Origin: Chroococcidiopsis thermalis PCC 7203
Lineage (GTDB): Bacteria > Cyanobacteriota > Cyanobacteriia > Cyanobacteriales > Chroococcidiopsidaceae
Reading direction: 5' to 3'
Assembly: GCF_000317125.1 (NCBI RefSeq)
Contig: NC_019695.1
Location: forward strand, 4,762,336-4,826,335
DNA: 64,000 bases
Part shown: one piece after another, positions 36,706-48,217 of the stretch
How the letters are laid out: each line of letters opens with the position of its first letter
How positions within the stretch are numbered: the stretch's first letter is position 1
Translations under genes and position numbers: made by a program
Notes under the pieces: model-generated
What the model was told of the DNA's origin: nothing
The model's input: the letters and a program-made list of their open reading frames with translations, nothing else
Database searches by the model: none

Positions 36706-37668
36706 TTATGAAAAATTCAAGCAGTGAATTGGTGGCAGATCTGAGGCGAACTGTTTCCATGTCAAGCCCGCATCCTCTGATAGGAAGATCTGACCTTTAC
36801 TCGTACCAAAAACAGTTCTATCCTTTAACGCCACAAGGCTTCCCGTATCAATGTTGTGCGAAAACCACTGCGGCAAACCTCGATCGCACTTCTCGAAAGT
36901 CCCCGCTCGGTCGAGCGATCGCCGATAAATTGCGGCTTTAGCACCAGATGGACCGCTAGAGGTACTTATCAAGACTGTCTCGCCACAAATAGCAACAGCG
37001 CGGGAGTACGTGGAGTGTAGGTTAGCTCGATCCAAGCTCCATGTATCGCCTCTATCTGTACTCGTAGCCAATCCTTCTGCTGTAGCTGCTAGCACGACAC
37101 CAGGACGATCTGGAACAGTGATGACTTGGTGAACATCCCAGTGCAAATCGATAGTTGGCTGCCACGAACGTCCGCGATCTTGGGAACGCAAGATGCCACC
37201 AACGTGTACGTTGGCATAAAGTTCGCCCGATTGTCCTCCTGCCATAGAGCGAACATCTGGCAACCCACCCCAAGGTGTATACCACTCGTCTCGCCCTTGA
37301 GCTGTATCAAAACTTTGGATGAATTCAATGCCACCATCTACAATCCAGAAAAGATGAGCATTAGATGTACCGACCAGAACTTTCCCACTCAGTGGCTGAA
37401 TGCAATTCAACTGCAAATCTTGAATACTTGGGGCTACTACTTGCCATTCACCCTCAGAATCGCGATGCCATACCGACTCGCCATCAACCACCGCCCATAG
37501 TCCGTTCAGGCTTGGAGCGATCGCAGTGATACTGTGACCCTCCAGTTCCATCCACTGCTGGGATGCTGTAAACCATACCAAACCGGCAGATGTTCCTACT
37601 GTTAATGAATGCTCCTGATTTACACCAGTTTCTTTTGACGCTATTTTTTGTTGCACAAATTCAGTCAT
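36706..37668 (-). CDS. BNR/sialidase-type beta-propeller protein
   Basis: 320 residues from ATG 37668, with a GGGAG box. No signal peptide, so probably cytosolic. It contains several bladed repeats with Asp-box-like S-x-D-x-G-x-T/S-W signatures (ILRSQDRGRSWQ, ATSTDRGDTWS, IFLSEDAGLTWKQ). The fold is that of WD/YVTN/BNR propellers such as photosystem II assembly proteins and sialidase-like proteins, without a recognisable active site. It lies in the IS-flanked island next to katG, so transfer with it is possible. Confidence 0.8.
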   Translation of the reverse strand: MTEFVQQKIASKETGVNQEHSLTVGTSAGLVWFTASQQWMELEGHSITAIAPSLNGLWAVVDGESVWHRDSEGEWQVVAPSIQDLQLNCIQPLSGKVLVGTSNAHLFWIVDGGIEFIQSFDTAQGRDEWYTPWGGLPDVRSMAGGQSGELYANVHVGGILRSQDRGRSWQPTIDLHWDVHQVITVPDRPGVVLAATAEGLATSTDRGDTWSLDRANLHSTYSRAVAICGETVLISTSSGPSGAKAAIYRRSLDRAGTFEKCDRGLPQWFSHNIDTGSLVALKDRTVFGTSKGQIFLSEDAGLTWKQFASDLPPIHCLNFS

Positions 37669-37822
37669 ATCTAGACTCCCTTTCCCGATCTCTCCGGTTG
37701 GCTCAGACAAAAGAGAATTGCGGAATTAACTTTCTAAACATATTTCTTTAGTTTCACTCTAGCACCTTCGGTAGTCCTACACAAGTAAGGATGTAAGTAT
37801 AGATGAAGAGGTCTTTCAAGGA

Positions 37823-38160
37823 CTTTGTTGCATGAATAAGAGAAAGTCACGCCTCACCTTTAATGATGCGGTGATTAGCCTTCTACTTTGTAACTAAATG
37901 TGCTTTGTCGGACGCTGCCAACTCAATTCTCATCACTATAAACAACGACTCCAAAAAGCTTTCTGTTTGCCGTCCTGTCAGATGAAACAACGATTGAATC
38001 GTGCCCCGAAGTAGTAACCGCTGTGTCACTGTAATAGTTAGAGGCTCCCCGTCTCCCAGTATGCTTGCTCGTTGCGCCATTGCTCAATCACTTCCTCACT
38101 CATCCAGAAGCTAATACTGCCTCAATGCCCTTCGGACGCACTCAATCTCGCAAGTCTCGC
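37823..38160 (-). pseudogene. Degenerate IS5-type transposase remnant
   Basis: In successive minus-strand frames one reads G-S-I-S-F-W-M-S-E-E-V-I-E-Q-W (about 38070-38120) and then L-F-H-L-T-G-R-Q-T-E-S-F-L-E-S-L-F (about 37930-37995), the N-terminal signature of IS5-family transposases. They are in different frames, and most of the gene is missing. An IS5-like terminal sequence (CTTTGTTGCATGAAT) is at about 37827. It accounts for the gap between the BNR gene and katG. Confidence 0.7.
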
Positions 38161-38211
38161 TGCTCCACTGAGGGAATAAAACTGGCAACGTACAAGTCAG
38201 GGTCTAAAGCT

Positions 38212-38247
38212 AGGGCGGCGTTTCAAGACAAGTTGAAACGCCGCCCT
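38212..38247. terminator. Perfect 15-bp inverted repeat, possible terminator
   Basis: AGGGCGGCGTTTCAA-GACAAG-TTGAAACGCCGCCCT, about 95 bases behind the katG stop codon in the direction of transcription. No U-run follows, so it could instead be a repeat or the trace of a mobile element. Confidence 0.45.
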
Positions 38248-38339
38248 CATTATTGTCTCTGGCTTTCACCTACGCTCAGGATTTCTGCCGGTTTGCGTAG
38301 CCTCAACCTGCGATCGCCCAATGACCGTGGAAGTTACGC

Positions 38340-40556
<2,217 letters not shown>

Positions 40557-40678
40557 CTACAGTTGCAAATTGGAGCTACCGAGAAAGCGATTTAAATTGC
40601 CATGAAATAGTCACGAATTTAATCATAATCGGTATGACTCCGTTTTAGCAGCACCCTTAAACTATTGTAATAAGTGCG

Positions 40679-40695
40679 CTCGGCTTTGTTGCATA
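40679..40695. other. IS5-type end-like sequence
   Basis: GCGGCTTTGTTGCATAA resembles the terminal inverted repeat of IS5-type elements and abuts the second IS copy directly. A similar sequence is at about 37827. Confidence 0.5.
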
Positions 40696-40696
40696 A

Positions 40697-41903
40697 CTCA
40701 GATCTTGCAGCAAGTGATTTGAATGTCAAAACCAAGGGAGCGTGCTAGGGGTGTGAGGCGTTTGCTCTCCAGCAGCAGGAGCAACACCACTAGTTGAGGC
40801 AGTAATGCTTCAAGTGCCAGTTGAGCCGCCTTACCCCAATCAGGTGAGTCGGTAGATGCAGTAGACAAATAAGCCCAATGTGCTAACAAATAAGCTAAAA
40901 GTGACAATACCAGCCAACGGTAGACACCTAGCAATGTGCCCTGACCAAATTGGTCTAATCCAAACCGATGTTTAGCAGTTTTGAACCATCCCTCAATCTG
41001 CCAACGCTTTTTGCCCCAGTAATTGATAGTACTAGCTTTAAGTGGTTTGGTAGAGAGGACAAAGCGCTTTTCCAGCCTACCGTCGTCACGCTTGAGATAG
41101 TACCAAGACAGTGAAACTGGAAACTTTAATTTTACCAGTCGCACTTGTTGTCCCCGCCTGCATAGTTGCTTAACATTGCGCCCATCTTGTAGCTTGCGGT
41201 CACAGCGTACTCCGGCAATGGCGTGATATTTTAATTTACGTATACCATGTAAAAATTCGGCACTACCAAAGGCTGTATCTACTAAAATCATGAGCTGAAA
41301 GTGTTGACTCAGCAATGAAGGTAAGCTTTGTACAAGTCGTAGCCCCAACTGTGCTGGTGAGGAATGATTTTTCCCTCGGTAAACTCGAAAATTCCACGGC
41401 ACGCGCCATTGACCCACTACTAGATACATCACGACTAGGTGTAGCCCACGTTTGCTATGGAAGACTCGCACTAATCCATCCAACAGCTTGAACTTGCCGC
41501 GTTTTTCTAGGGTGGTTAAGTCGATGATGACTTGTAAGATGGGTCTACGTCCAATTCGTGGCTGTGACAGAATTTGCTGCAGGACAAAGGAGCGGGTACT
41601 ACGAATCAGCCGACGAGTTGACCAGGGGTAGACGTTGAGAAACCGACTTAAGGCACTGGCTGATTTAGTTTTGCATTGTTGGGGCAGAGGATGTCCTTGA
41701 GCTTGTAAAATAATCCCAGCAAGGCTTGTAGGCTATCTCGTTGATAGTGGCTCGGCATCAAATCAAGTAGGGTGTAGACTAGCCCTTGGGCGTGGGCAAG
41801 AAGGGTTTCCATCGTTCTTGCATTCAATTGGTTTCACGCCCTTTTCTCTCATTGAAACCTACTCTTTCGCAACTAGAGTATCTGTACTGGTGCAAGATCT
41901 AAG
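40697..41903 (-). mobile_element. IS element, copy 2 (1207 bp, decayed)
   Basis: Nearly base-for-base identical to the copy at 35442-36649 over its whole length. It has one missing A in the run at about 41707 (four instead of five). The flanks share ATAA at the two ends (left ...GCATAA, right ATAAATAA). Confidence 0.93.
40698..41812 (-). pseudogene. Frameshifted transposase of IS copy 2
   Basis: The 1-bp deletion near 41707 shifts the reading frame about 35 codons from the start. Translation can only resume at an internal ATG (41483), leaving a 261-residue C-terminal part. It retains the RWQIEGWFKTAK motif but lacks the first catalytic Asp region, so it should be inactive unless the deletion is bypassed by ribosomal slippage on the A-run. 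Confidence 0.9.
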
Positions 41904-41972
41904 ATAAATAAATTGAGAGCGCCCTTCCCTCTTCTAGAGAGAAATTAGTTTTTTACTTTGTAGCTATTGGGC

Positions 41973-42357
41973 TTACCCAGTTGAGTTCGATCGGCAGCAC
42001 CAACTCTACCGAAAAGAGAATAAATGAGTCGAAGCACCTCTAATCCTCGCTCGCTGGCAAGCAGCTCTGAGGATCGGCAGCTGCTCTAGTGAGTGGCTTG
42101 TTTCCATTGCGTTCTGGAAATAACAGACCAGACGGTGGATCGTCAGCTGCTAAATATCCCTGTAGCTTCGGGTGCTCTGGCAGCGTGCGCGTGGCAATCT
42201 TGCCCTTGGTAGTACATTTACGCAGCGTCACCACACTACCCGCTAAATCTTCAGCCGTCAGCGCCAGCACTTCACTAACGCGACAGGCGCAGTAATAAGC
42301 GATCGCAAATAGCAGTTTGTCTCTAGGGGTGAGGAAGCCGCGTGTAAATAGGCGTTC
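41973..42357 (-). pseudogene. Tyrosine recombinase/integrase remnant, frameshifted and cut by a MITE
   Basis: One frame reads R-D-K-L-L-F-A-I-A-Y-Y-C-A-C-R-V-S-E-V-L-A-L-T-A-E-D-L (box I with the catalytic Arg) and goes on through L-R-K-C-T-T-K-G-K-I. It breaks after L-T-R-A-A-A-D. The next frame continues A-C-Q-R-A-R-I-R-G-A-S-T-H-L-F-S-F-R, i.e. the H-x-x-R of box II. The C-terminal Tyr region is absent. The first 24 residues of the open frame (42358-42429) come from a MITE, not from the integrase. Confidence 0.78.
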
Positions 42358-42450
42358 TATAGCAGTTCTAAATGATTTGTAAAGTAGGCTTTTAGCCTGC
42401 GGCAGGCTAAAAGCCTGCTCCACGTTCATGAATCAAATAGGATTGCTATA
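42358..42450. mobile_element. 93-bp MITE, copy 1
   Basis: Ends TATAGCAGTTCTAAATGATT and AATCAAATAGGATTGCTATA are imperfect inverted repeats. Inside is a hairpin GCTTTTAGCCTGCGGCAGGC TAAAAGC. Copy 2 (51001-51093) has the same length. It lies at the 5' end of the integrase remnant and supplies its first ATG. Confidence 0.88.
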
Positions 42451-42959
42451 GGAAATAGCTAGTAAATTTTGTTAACGGACAAAAATTGTGTTTGCAAGAT
42501 GCAGAGAGAATCGTCAGAGTCAGAATTTTTGCTCCCGCACTCAACGCTACTTTAAGCTTTTGTTGTTTTCTCCCTACTGGTAGTTTCCATTTCAATAGGA
42601 GTGCAGAACGCTTGAATCACGGTAGTTGGTGTAGGTAACGGCATCACGTTACACTTTCGCACTCAGAGGAAGTGCGATCGCACTTTATAACAAATGTAGT
42701 TTCTATTAATACCTCGATAGCCAGATAAATTTATCCTTAGTTAAGAGATGAAACAAAACTGCGCTCAGCTTTCACTCAAAATTACCTAAAGTTGAATTAT
42801 TGGTATTTTTTTGTCACTTTCTCATCATATTTATCTCTAAAACTGAAATAAAAGATGTCATTTATTCTAGTTAGGGTTAGCAATTATGTTGTCCATCATT
42901 TGCCTTGTTTGGTCTCTTGCAAAAGCCTTGCACTTTAATTAACGCCATAGAAACAAACA
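42451..42959. promoter_or_regulatory. Intergenic leader of the P-type ATPase gene with regulatory motif
   Basis: No gene recognised in these 500 bases. It contains the TTGTCACTTTCTCATCATAT element at 42811-42830 (see the shared-motif finding), AT-rich sequence suited to promoters, and a GCGATCGCAC site near 42675. A weak box precedes the ATG at 42960. Confidence 0.55.
42811..42834 (+). promoter_or_regulatory. Shared regulon element (TGTCAYTTTCTCATCAT), P-type ATPase promoter
   Basis: TTGTCACTTTCTCATCATAT, about 127 bases upstream of the ATPase ATG. It matches four other elements at 57595-57618, 58465-58492, 60632-60657 and 60740-60764 in the same orientation relative to their genes. Confidence 0.7.
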
Positions 42960-45731
42960 ATGACAACCTCTGCAACAGGTAGCCAATTAGAACCTCAATA
43001 TCACGAACTCGCAGCCCAGGCAGTAGCCCACTCGCTGAATACTAACTCAGATAGGGGCTTAACAGCAGCAGAAGTTAGGCAACGGTTGAACCAGTATGGG
43101 GAAAACGAACTCAAGGCTAAACCAGGTAAACCAGCATGGTGGCGCTTTTTATTGCAATTCAACCAGCCGCTACTTTATATCTTATTAATCGCCGGAATCA
43201 TTAAAGCCTTTTTAGGTTCTTGGACAAATGCGATCGTGATTTGGGGTGTAACGGTAATTAACGCGATTATCGGTTTCGTGCAAGAATCAAAAGCAGAAGG
43301 GGCGATCGCCGCTTTAGCGCAAGCCGTCACTACAGAAGCTACCTTATTACGCGACGGACAAAAGATTCGCCTTCCCTCACGAGAAATCGTACCTGGAGAT
43401 ATCGTCATGCTGGCTTCTGGCGATAAAGTGCCAGCCGATCTGCGCTTGGTAAATAGCCGGAACTTGCAAGTAGACGAATCAGCTCTCACGGGCGAATCTG
43501 TCCCAGTGGAAAAGTCAACCGCTCCACTTCAGCCTGACGCTCCTTTAGCAGAACGGCTTAACATGGCATATGCAGGTAGCTTTGTTACCTTCGGACAGGG
43601 AAGCGGTATTGTCGTAGCAACAGCAGGCAATACGGAGGTAGGGCGCATTTCCCAAACCATCGAGCAACGGAGTAACCTGAGTACGCCCTTAACTCGCAAG
43701 TTTGACAAATTTAGCCGCACGTTACTCTACGTCATTTTAGGGCTGGCGGCGCTCACGTTAGCAGTAGGGTTGGGTCAAGGACAGACCTTTGCCGGAATGT
43801 TTGAAGCGGCTGTTGCCTTAGCAGTCAGCGCCATTCCTGAAGGACTACCAGCAGTGGTAACGGTGACGTTGGCAATTGGAGTCAACCGCATGGCACGCCG
43901 CCACGCGATTATCCGCAAGCTACCTGCGGTAGAAACTTTAGGCGGTGCAACAGTCATTTGCTCTGATAAAACAGGAACGCTAACCGAAAACCAAATGACA
44001 GTGCAAGCGATTTACGCTGGAGGCGATCGCTTTACTGTTAGCGGTACGGGTTACAGTCCAGAAGGGGAGATAAGAGAGCTGAGGGAGCTGAGGGAGAGGT
44101 TGCCTGTAGCTCTGGAAGAATGTTTAATCGCTGGGTTGTTGTGCAACGACTCTCACTTAGAAGAAAAAAACGATCGCTGGGTAGTCGTGGGCGATCCGAC
44201 GGAAGGAGCTTTGATTGCAGTTGCTAAGAAAGCAGGGTTGAGTCAGTCCGAATTAGTAGAGTCAATTCCCAGAGTGGATGCAATTGGGTTTGAATCTCAG
44301 TTTCAGTACATGGCGACGTTGCATGAACTGGGGAGTGGGGAGTCGGTACGGGTGGGTTTAGAAACCCGCCCGTACGGGAGTGGGGAAGAATCTAAAGTTA
44401 TTTATGTCAAGGGTTCTGTAGAAGCAATTTTGAGCCGCACTCGGCAAATGCTGGATCGAAACGGCAACTCTATTTCCATCAACCGCGCCGAAGTCGAACA
44501 GCAGGTTGAGTTAATGGCAAAGCAGGGATTACGAGTGCTGGCTTTTGCCAAAAAAACAGTAGGGGATAACCAGACTTCTGTAGACCATAACGATATCGAA
44601 TCCGATCTGGTTTTTATCGGCTTGCAGGGAATGATCGATCCACCACGCGCTGAAGCGATCGCCGCAGTACGCAACTGTCAGTCGGCAGGAATTGACGTGA
44701 AGATGATTACGGGCGACCACATTACCACAGCGAAAGCGATCGCCCTCCGCATGGGTTTGCAAAAAGATGGTAGGGTGGAGGCATTTGAAGGGCAGCAACT
44801 CGCCCAAATGGACGATCGCGAATTGGCGCAGGCGGTGGAAGAAGGTGTAGTTTTTGCCAGAGTCGCCCCAGCCCAAAAATTGCGGTTGGTAGAAGCATTA
44901 CAAGCCAAAGGCGAAATTGTTGCCATGACGGGAGACGGGGTAAATGATGCCCCAGCCCTCAGACAAGCCGATATTGGCGTAGCGATGGGTGGTGCGGGAA
45001 CGGATGTTGCTAGGGAAGCCGCCGATATGCTGCTGACGGATGATAACTTTGCTTCGATTGAAGCCGCAGTAGAGGAAGGACGGACGGTCTATCAAAATTT
45101 ACGCAAGGCGATCGCGTTTATCTTACCCGTCAACGGTGGCGAGTCGATGACGATTTTAATTAGTGCTTTACTCGCCAGAGATCTACCAATTCTGTCTTTA
45201 CAAGTCTTGTGGTTGAATATGGTCAACTCAGTGGCGATGACAGTGCCGCTTGCATTTGAACCCAAATCTGAGGGGGTAATGCAGCAACCGCCACGCAACC
45301 CAAGGGAACCGTTAATCTCAGGAAAACTGCTACAGCGGATTTTGGCAATTTCCGTTTTTAACTGGATTCTAATTTTTGGTTTCTTCGAGGGGGTACGTCG
45401 AAACACGGGAGATGTCACCTTGGCGCGAACGATGGCAATTCAAGCTTTGGTTGCAGCCAGAATCGTGTATTTATTGAGTATCAGCCATTTAGGGAAAGCG
45501 ATCGCGCTGAAAATCCGTGGTAGAAAAGTTTCTATTAGTGGTACAAAGGCGATCGCGCTGGGTATTCTTGCCGCAGTCTTATTGCAAATTGTTTTCAGTC
45601 AATGGAGCGTCATGAATAATTTATTTGCTACTGCACCGTTGAATTTAGATCGGTGGTTAATCTGTCTGCTGCCTGCTTTACCGATGATTCCTTTGGCTAT
45701 TTTGGTTAACTGGATCGACCGCCCTGAATAA
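42960..45731 (+). CDS. Cation-translocating P-type ATPase (P2-type)
   Basis: 923 residues in the membrane. N-terminal cation-ATPase domain, actuator with [10 protein letters not shown] (about 177), M4 with [13 protein letters not shown] (about 292), phosphorylation site [11 protein letters not shown] (about 336), and hinge [22 protein letters not shown] (about 660). Type P2 (PMR1/PacL-like) by PEGLP. The M6 segment reads [14 protein letters not shown], where SERCA pumps have an ion-binding Asp, so Ca2+ specificity is doubtful. Two repeat-derived in-frame inserts lie in the nucleotide-binding domain (44067-44100 and 44330-44389). The PAP2 gene starts one base after its stop. Confidence 0.93.
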   Translation: MTTSATGSQLEPQYHELAAQAVAHSLNTNSDRGLTAAEVRQRLNQYGENELKAKPGKPAWWRFLLQFNQPLLYILLIAGIIKAFLGSWTNAIVIWGVTVINAIIGFVQESKAEGAIAALAQAVTTEATLLRDGQKIRLPSREIVPGDIVMLASGDKVPADLRLVNSRNLQVDESALTGESVPVEKSTAPLQPDAPLAERLNMAYAGSFVTFGQGSGIVVATAGNTEVGRISQTIEQRSNLSTPLTRKFDKFSRTLLYVILGLAALTLAVGLGQGQTFAGMFEAAVALAVSAIPEGLPAVVTVTLAIGVNRMARRHAIIRKLPAVETLGGATVICSDKTGTLTENQMTVQAIYAGGDRFTVSGTGYSPEGEIRELRELRERLPVALEECLIAGLLCNDSHLEEKNDRWVVVGDPTEGALIAVAKKAGLSQSELVESIPRVDAIGFESQFQYMATLHELGSGESVRVGLETRPYGSGEESKVIYVKGSVEAILSRTRQMLDRNGNSISINRAEVEQQVELMAKQGLRVLAFAKKTVGDNQTSVDHNDIESDLVFIGLQGMIDPPRAEAIAAVRNCQSAGIDVKMITGDHITTAKAIALRMGLQKDGRVEAFEGQQLAQMDDRELAQAVEEGVVFARVAPAQKLRLVEALQAKGEIVAMTGDGVNDAPALRQADIGVAMGGAGTDVAREAADMLLTDDNFASIEAAVEEGRTVYQNLRKAIAFILPVNGGESMTILISALLARDLPILSLQVLWLNMVNSVAMTVPLAFEPKSEGVMQQPPRNPREPLISGKLLQRILAISVFNWILIFGFFEGVRRNTGDVTLARTMAIQALVAARIVYLLSISHLGKAIALKIRGRKVSISGTKAIALGILAAVLLQIVFSQWSVMNNLFATAPLNLDRWLICLLPALPMIPLAILVNWIDRPE
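44067..44100. repeat. Tandem GAGCTGAGG repeats inside the ATPase gene
   Basis: GATAAGAGAGCTGAGGGAGC TGAGGGAGAGG, translated [10 protein letters not shown], in frame at the start of the nucleotide-binding domain. Confidence 0.75.
44330..44389. repeat. Nested palindrome within GGGGAGT repeats inside the ATPase gene
   Basis: GGGGAGTGGGGAGTCG flanks a 30-bp near-palindrome (44346-44375, GTACGGGTGGGTTT-AG-AAACCCGCCCGTAC), closed by GGGAGTGGGG. Translated [19 protein letters not shown], in frame. Confidence 0.82.
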
Positions 45732-45732
45732 C

Positions 45733-46611
45733 ATGGAGATTCTGTGGAGCGTTGAGCCAATTATTTTTGTCCAAAGATGGTTTGGCGAAAGCTGGAGTTG
45801 TTTTTTTGAAACTATGACGCAACTCGGATCGGGTGGAGGAATTGCGATCGCTTTCGCTTTAGCATTTTGGCTCAAGGGTCGAAAGCTGGCTTGGAGCTTA
45901 GCGAGTGCTGTTATTTTTGTGACAGCGATAAATGCAGCGATCTGGTCGTTGTTCTACGTACCGCGTCCGCAGCATCCGCAAATAAGCGTCTACAAACAGC
46001 TAGACGTGTCATCGTTTCCGAGCGGACATACCGGAACTGCTACGATGCTTTGGGGATCTTTGACTGTATTAAGTTATCTGCCAGCAGTCATTACAGTCTG
46101 TATTGTGGCGTTAGTCATGCTATCGCGCATATATCTGGGCGTACATTATCTGATGGACTTACTAGGCGGTTTAGCGGTCGGGCTGATTTCACTATTTATC
46201 TATCAGCGGTTGTTACCCGTACTGGTACGCTGGTTTTCTGGCAGAACATTTCATTTTTTCCTAGTTCTGAGTTTTGTATTACCAATTGTGGCATTTCCCG
46301 CCGCCGATGCCTTTCCCGACGGTTGGGAGGTTTTTGGTGCTGCTGTTGGTGTTGCAATTGGAATGCCGTTAGAATACTGGTACGTCAGATACCATCCTGC
46401 CCAGGTATCGTTACAAAAGCAAGTCGTGAAAGTAGCGATCGGTTTAGGAGTGCTGGCGGGGATTGTGTTTGTGGCTCGTCTCATAAGTAGTAACGAATTA
46501 CCACGCGATCCGATCGCTTATGGTTTAGCAGTGTTTTGGATCGTATTCCCAGCACCAGCACTATTCGCTCGCATGGGATTATCGAGAACTGTGGAGCAAC
46601 GCTTGCGATAA
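45733..46611 (+). CDS. PAP2 family phosphatase
   Basis: 292 residues, integral membrane protein with about seven hydrophobic segments. Lipid-phosphatase motifs: R-P in YVPRPQHP (about 75-82), SFPSGHTGTATML (about 93-105) and SRIYLGVHYLMDLLGG (about 133-148). It probably dephosphorylates a prenyl or lipid phosphate. One base separates it from the ATPase stop codon, so the two are transcriptionally, and perhaps translationally, coupled and share the upstream regulatory element. Confidence 0.92.
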   Translation: MEILWSVEPIIFVQRWFGESWSCFFETMTQLGSGGGIAIAFALAFWLKGRKLAWSLASAVIFVTAINAAIWSLFYVPRPQHPQISVYKQLDVSSFPSGHTGTATMLWGSLTVLSYLPAVITVCIVALVMLSRIYLGVHYLMDLLGGLAVGLISLFIYQRLLPVLVRWFSGRTFHFFLVLSFVLPIVAFPAADAFPDGWEVFGAAVGVAIGMPLEYWYVRYHPAQVSLQKQVVKVAIGLGVLAGIVFVARLISSNELPRDPIAYGLAVFWIVFPAPALFARMGLSRTVEQRLR

Positions 46612-46693
46612 CTTTCTTTCTCCCTTGTTAAGGGGGGTTAGGGGGGATCGAGATTCTGATTCCAGCGCGTAACTCCTGCTGAATCTAAAATAA

Positions 46694-48073
46694 CTACATC
46701 TGACAACCTGGACTTTCAACTCCCTCCTCAAAGCTGAATAATTCAATGTGCTTCGGATTATTCATTATCTCTTTTGCTGCTAGCAATCCGGCGATCGTCC
46801 AAGTTTGATAAGTTCTCGCTTCTTTGCCGATCAAGCGCCCATTTTTACCGTCATAATATTCGGGATATTTATCTTGAACCAAGCGAGTTTCAGCCAGCGC
46901 GATCGCTCTAGTCGCTAGTTCTATTCGTCCTGTTTTTTGGGCTGCGGCAGCAAATAACCATAGAATTGTAGCCCAACTACCGCCATTATGATAAGACCAA
47001 GGGAGATTTTTGGGATCGCATCCAGTCACGATCCGCCACTCTAATCCTTCTACAGCGGGAAAGCAAATTTTCAAAGGCATAAATCCAATTAGATCTTGCC
47101 AGCGTTGTTCAAATAGATCCATAATCTTTTGAGATTCTGCTTCGCTTGCTAAAGAAACTAGAATTGCCAGCAGATTTCCCAATGAAAAGAAGCGAAAATC
47201 CATCAGTCCTGGACCCAGATTTCCGGCTAAATAGCCTCCGGTTTCGGGCAACCACTCGGTTAACCAATTGGGAATTGATTCGGCATAAATGTTGAATTTA
47301 TTCGCAACTTCTTGACCAAACTCATCACTTTTATAGCGGTAAATTTCATTTAACCGTTGCAAATCTATCCAATAATATTCGCGGACGTGGTAATTTAAAG
47401 CACCAAGTCGCTGCTTGACTGCATCAAGATAGCGATCGCCGCCATTTTCTGGCAACAACAAATCTTTTACAGTCCGCAAAGCCGCATAGAATAATACTTG
47501 AATTTCTAAAGGATGCCCGTCAACCCCCATGCGACGGTCAATCATAAACGAGCCATCGAGAACTGGAAGAGTAGGATACATGGCGAACCGATGCACCAAA
47601 CATAAATCGAGAATCAGTTTTATTCCCTCTTGAAATTCTGGCTGATGAGCTAATTCAATATCTCCTGTGGTTTTGATATAAGCTCTTAGTAATAGCAGCC
47701 ACCACAGACAAGAATCGACAGGAGGAACGCGGGCGATCGCGCTTTCGCCAAAATCAGATTCTATATATTCTTTGTCGCCATCATGTTCCACCTTAAAGCT
47801 AGCAGGCATTAAGCCTGGTCCTGGCGCAAAGCAATCCATCTCGCGATCGTGATTTTGTTGCATGGCTAGCGTTTCGATTAAGAAATTACGCACGATTTCT
47901 GTTTTGCCATGCATCAGAAATACTAAGGCTGAGGGGACGAAATCGCGGATGAAACACTGGTCGTAGTTGAGTGCTTCTAGTGCTGGATCTTGAGCCGCCA
48001 GCGTGCCAATTGGTCGTCCTTGATAGTAGATGATGGAGTCTTCTAGTAGTTTCCAGGCTTCTTTTTCCCACAT
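46694..48073 (-). CDS. Glycoside hydrolase family 100 (alkaline/neutral invertase)
   Basis: 459 residues, no signal peptide, so cytosolic. Splits sucrose into glucose and fructose. The GH100 start is recognisable ([23 protein letters not shown], with catalytic-Asp in C-F-I-R-D-F), as are the [20 protein letters not shown] block and [10 protein letters not shown] near the end. Cyanobacterial InvA/InvB belong to this family. It is preceded on the same strand by the GH63 glucosidase; a repeat-rich gap of 144 bases separates them. Confidence 0.93.
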   Translation of the reverse strand: MWEKEAWKLLEDSIIYYQGRPIGTLAAQDPALEALNYDQCFIRDFVPSALVFLMHGKTEIVRNFLIETLAMQQNHDREMDCFAPGPGLMPASFKVEHDGDKEYIESDFGESAIARVPPVDSCLWWLLLLRAYIKTTGDIELAHQPEFQEGIKLILDLCLVHRFAMYPTLPVLDGSFMIDRRMGVDGHPLEIQVLFYAALRTVKDLLLPENGGDRYLDAVKQRLGALNYHVREYYWIDLQRLNEIYRYKSDEFGQEVANKFNIYAESIPNWLTEWLPETGGYLAGNLGPGLMDFRFFSLGNLLAILVSLASEAESQKIMDLFEQRWQDLIGFMPLKICFPAVEGLEWRIVTGCDPKNLPWSYHNGGSWATILWLFAAAAQKTGRIELATRAIALAETRLVQDKYPEYYDGKNGRLIGKEARTYQTWTIAGLLAAKEIMNNPKHIELFSFEEGVESPGCQM

Positions 48074-48217
48074 AGTTTTGTTTTGATAAGGTGTTTTGAA
48101 GATTTGTGTCGCGCAAAGACAAGCCAGTGCGCTGGCGTGAGGTTTCCCCGCCCTGTAGCACCTGGCGTGCAGAGGCGCGAAGAAAGGCGATGAAGATAAG
48201 AAGAAGTCGCGGCTGAA

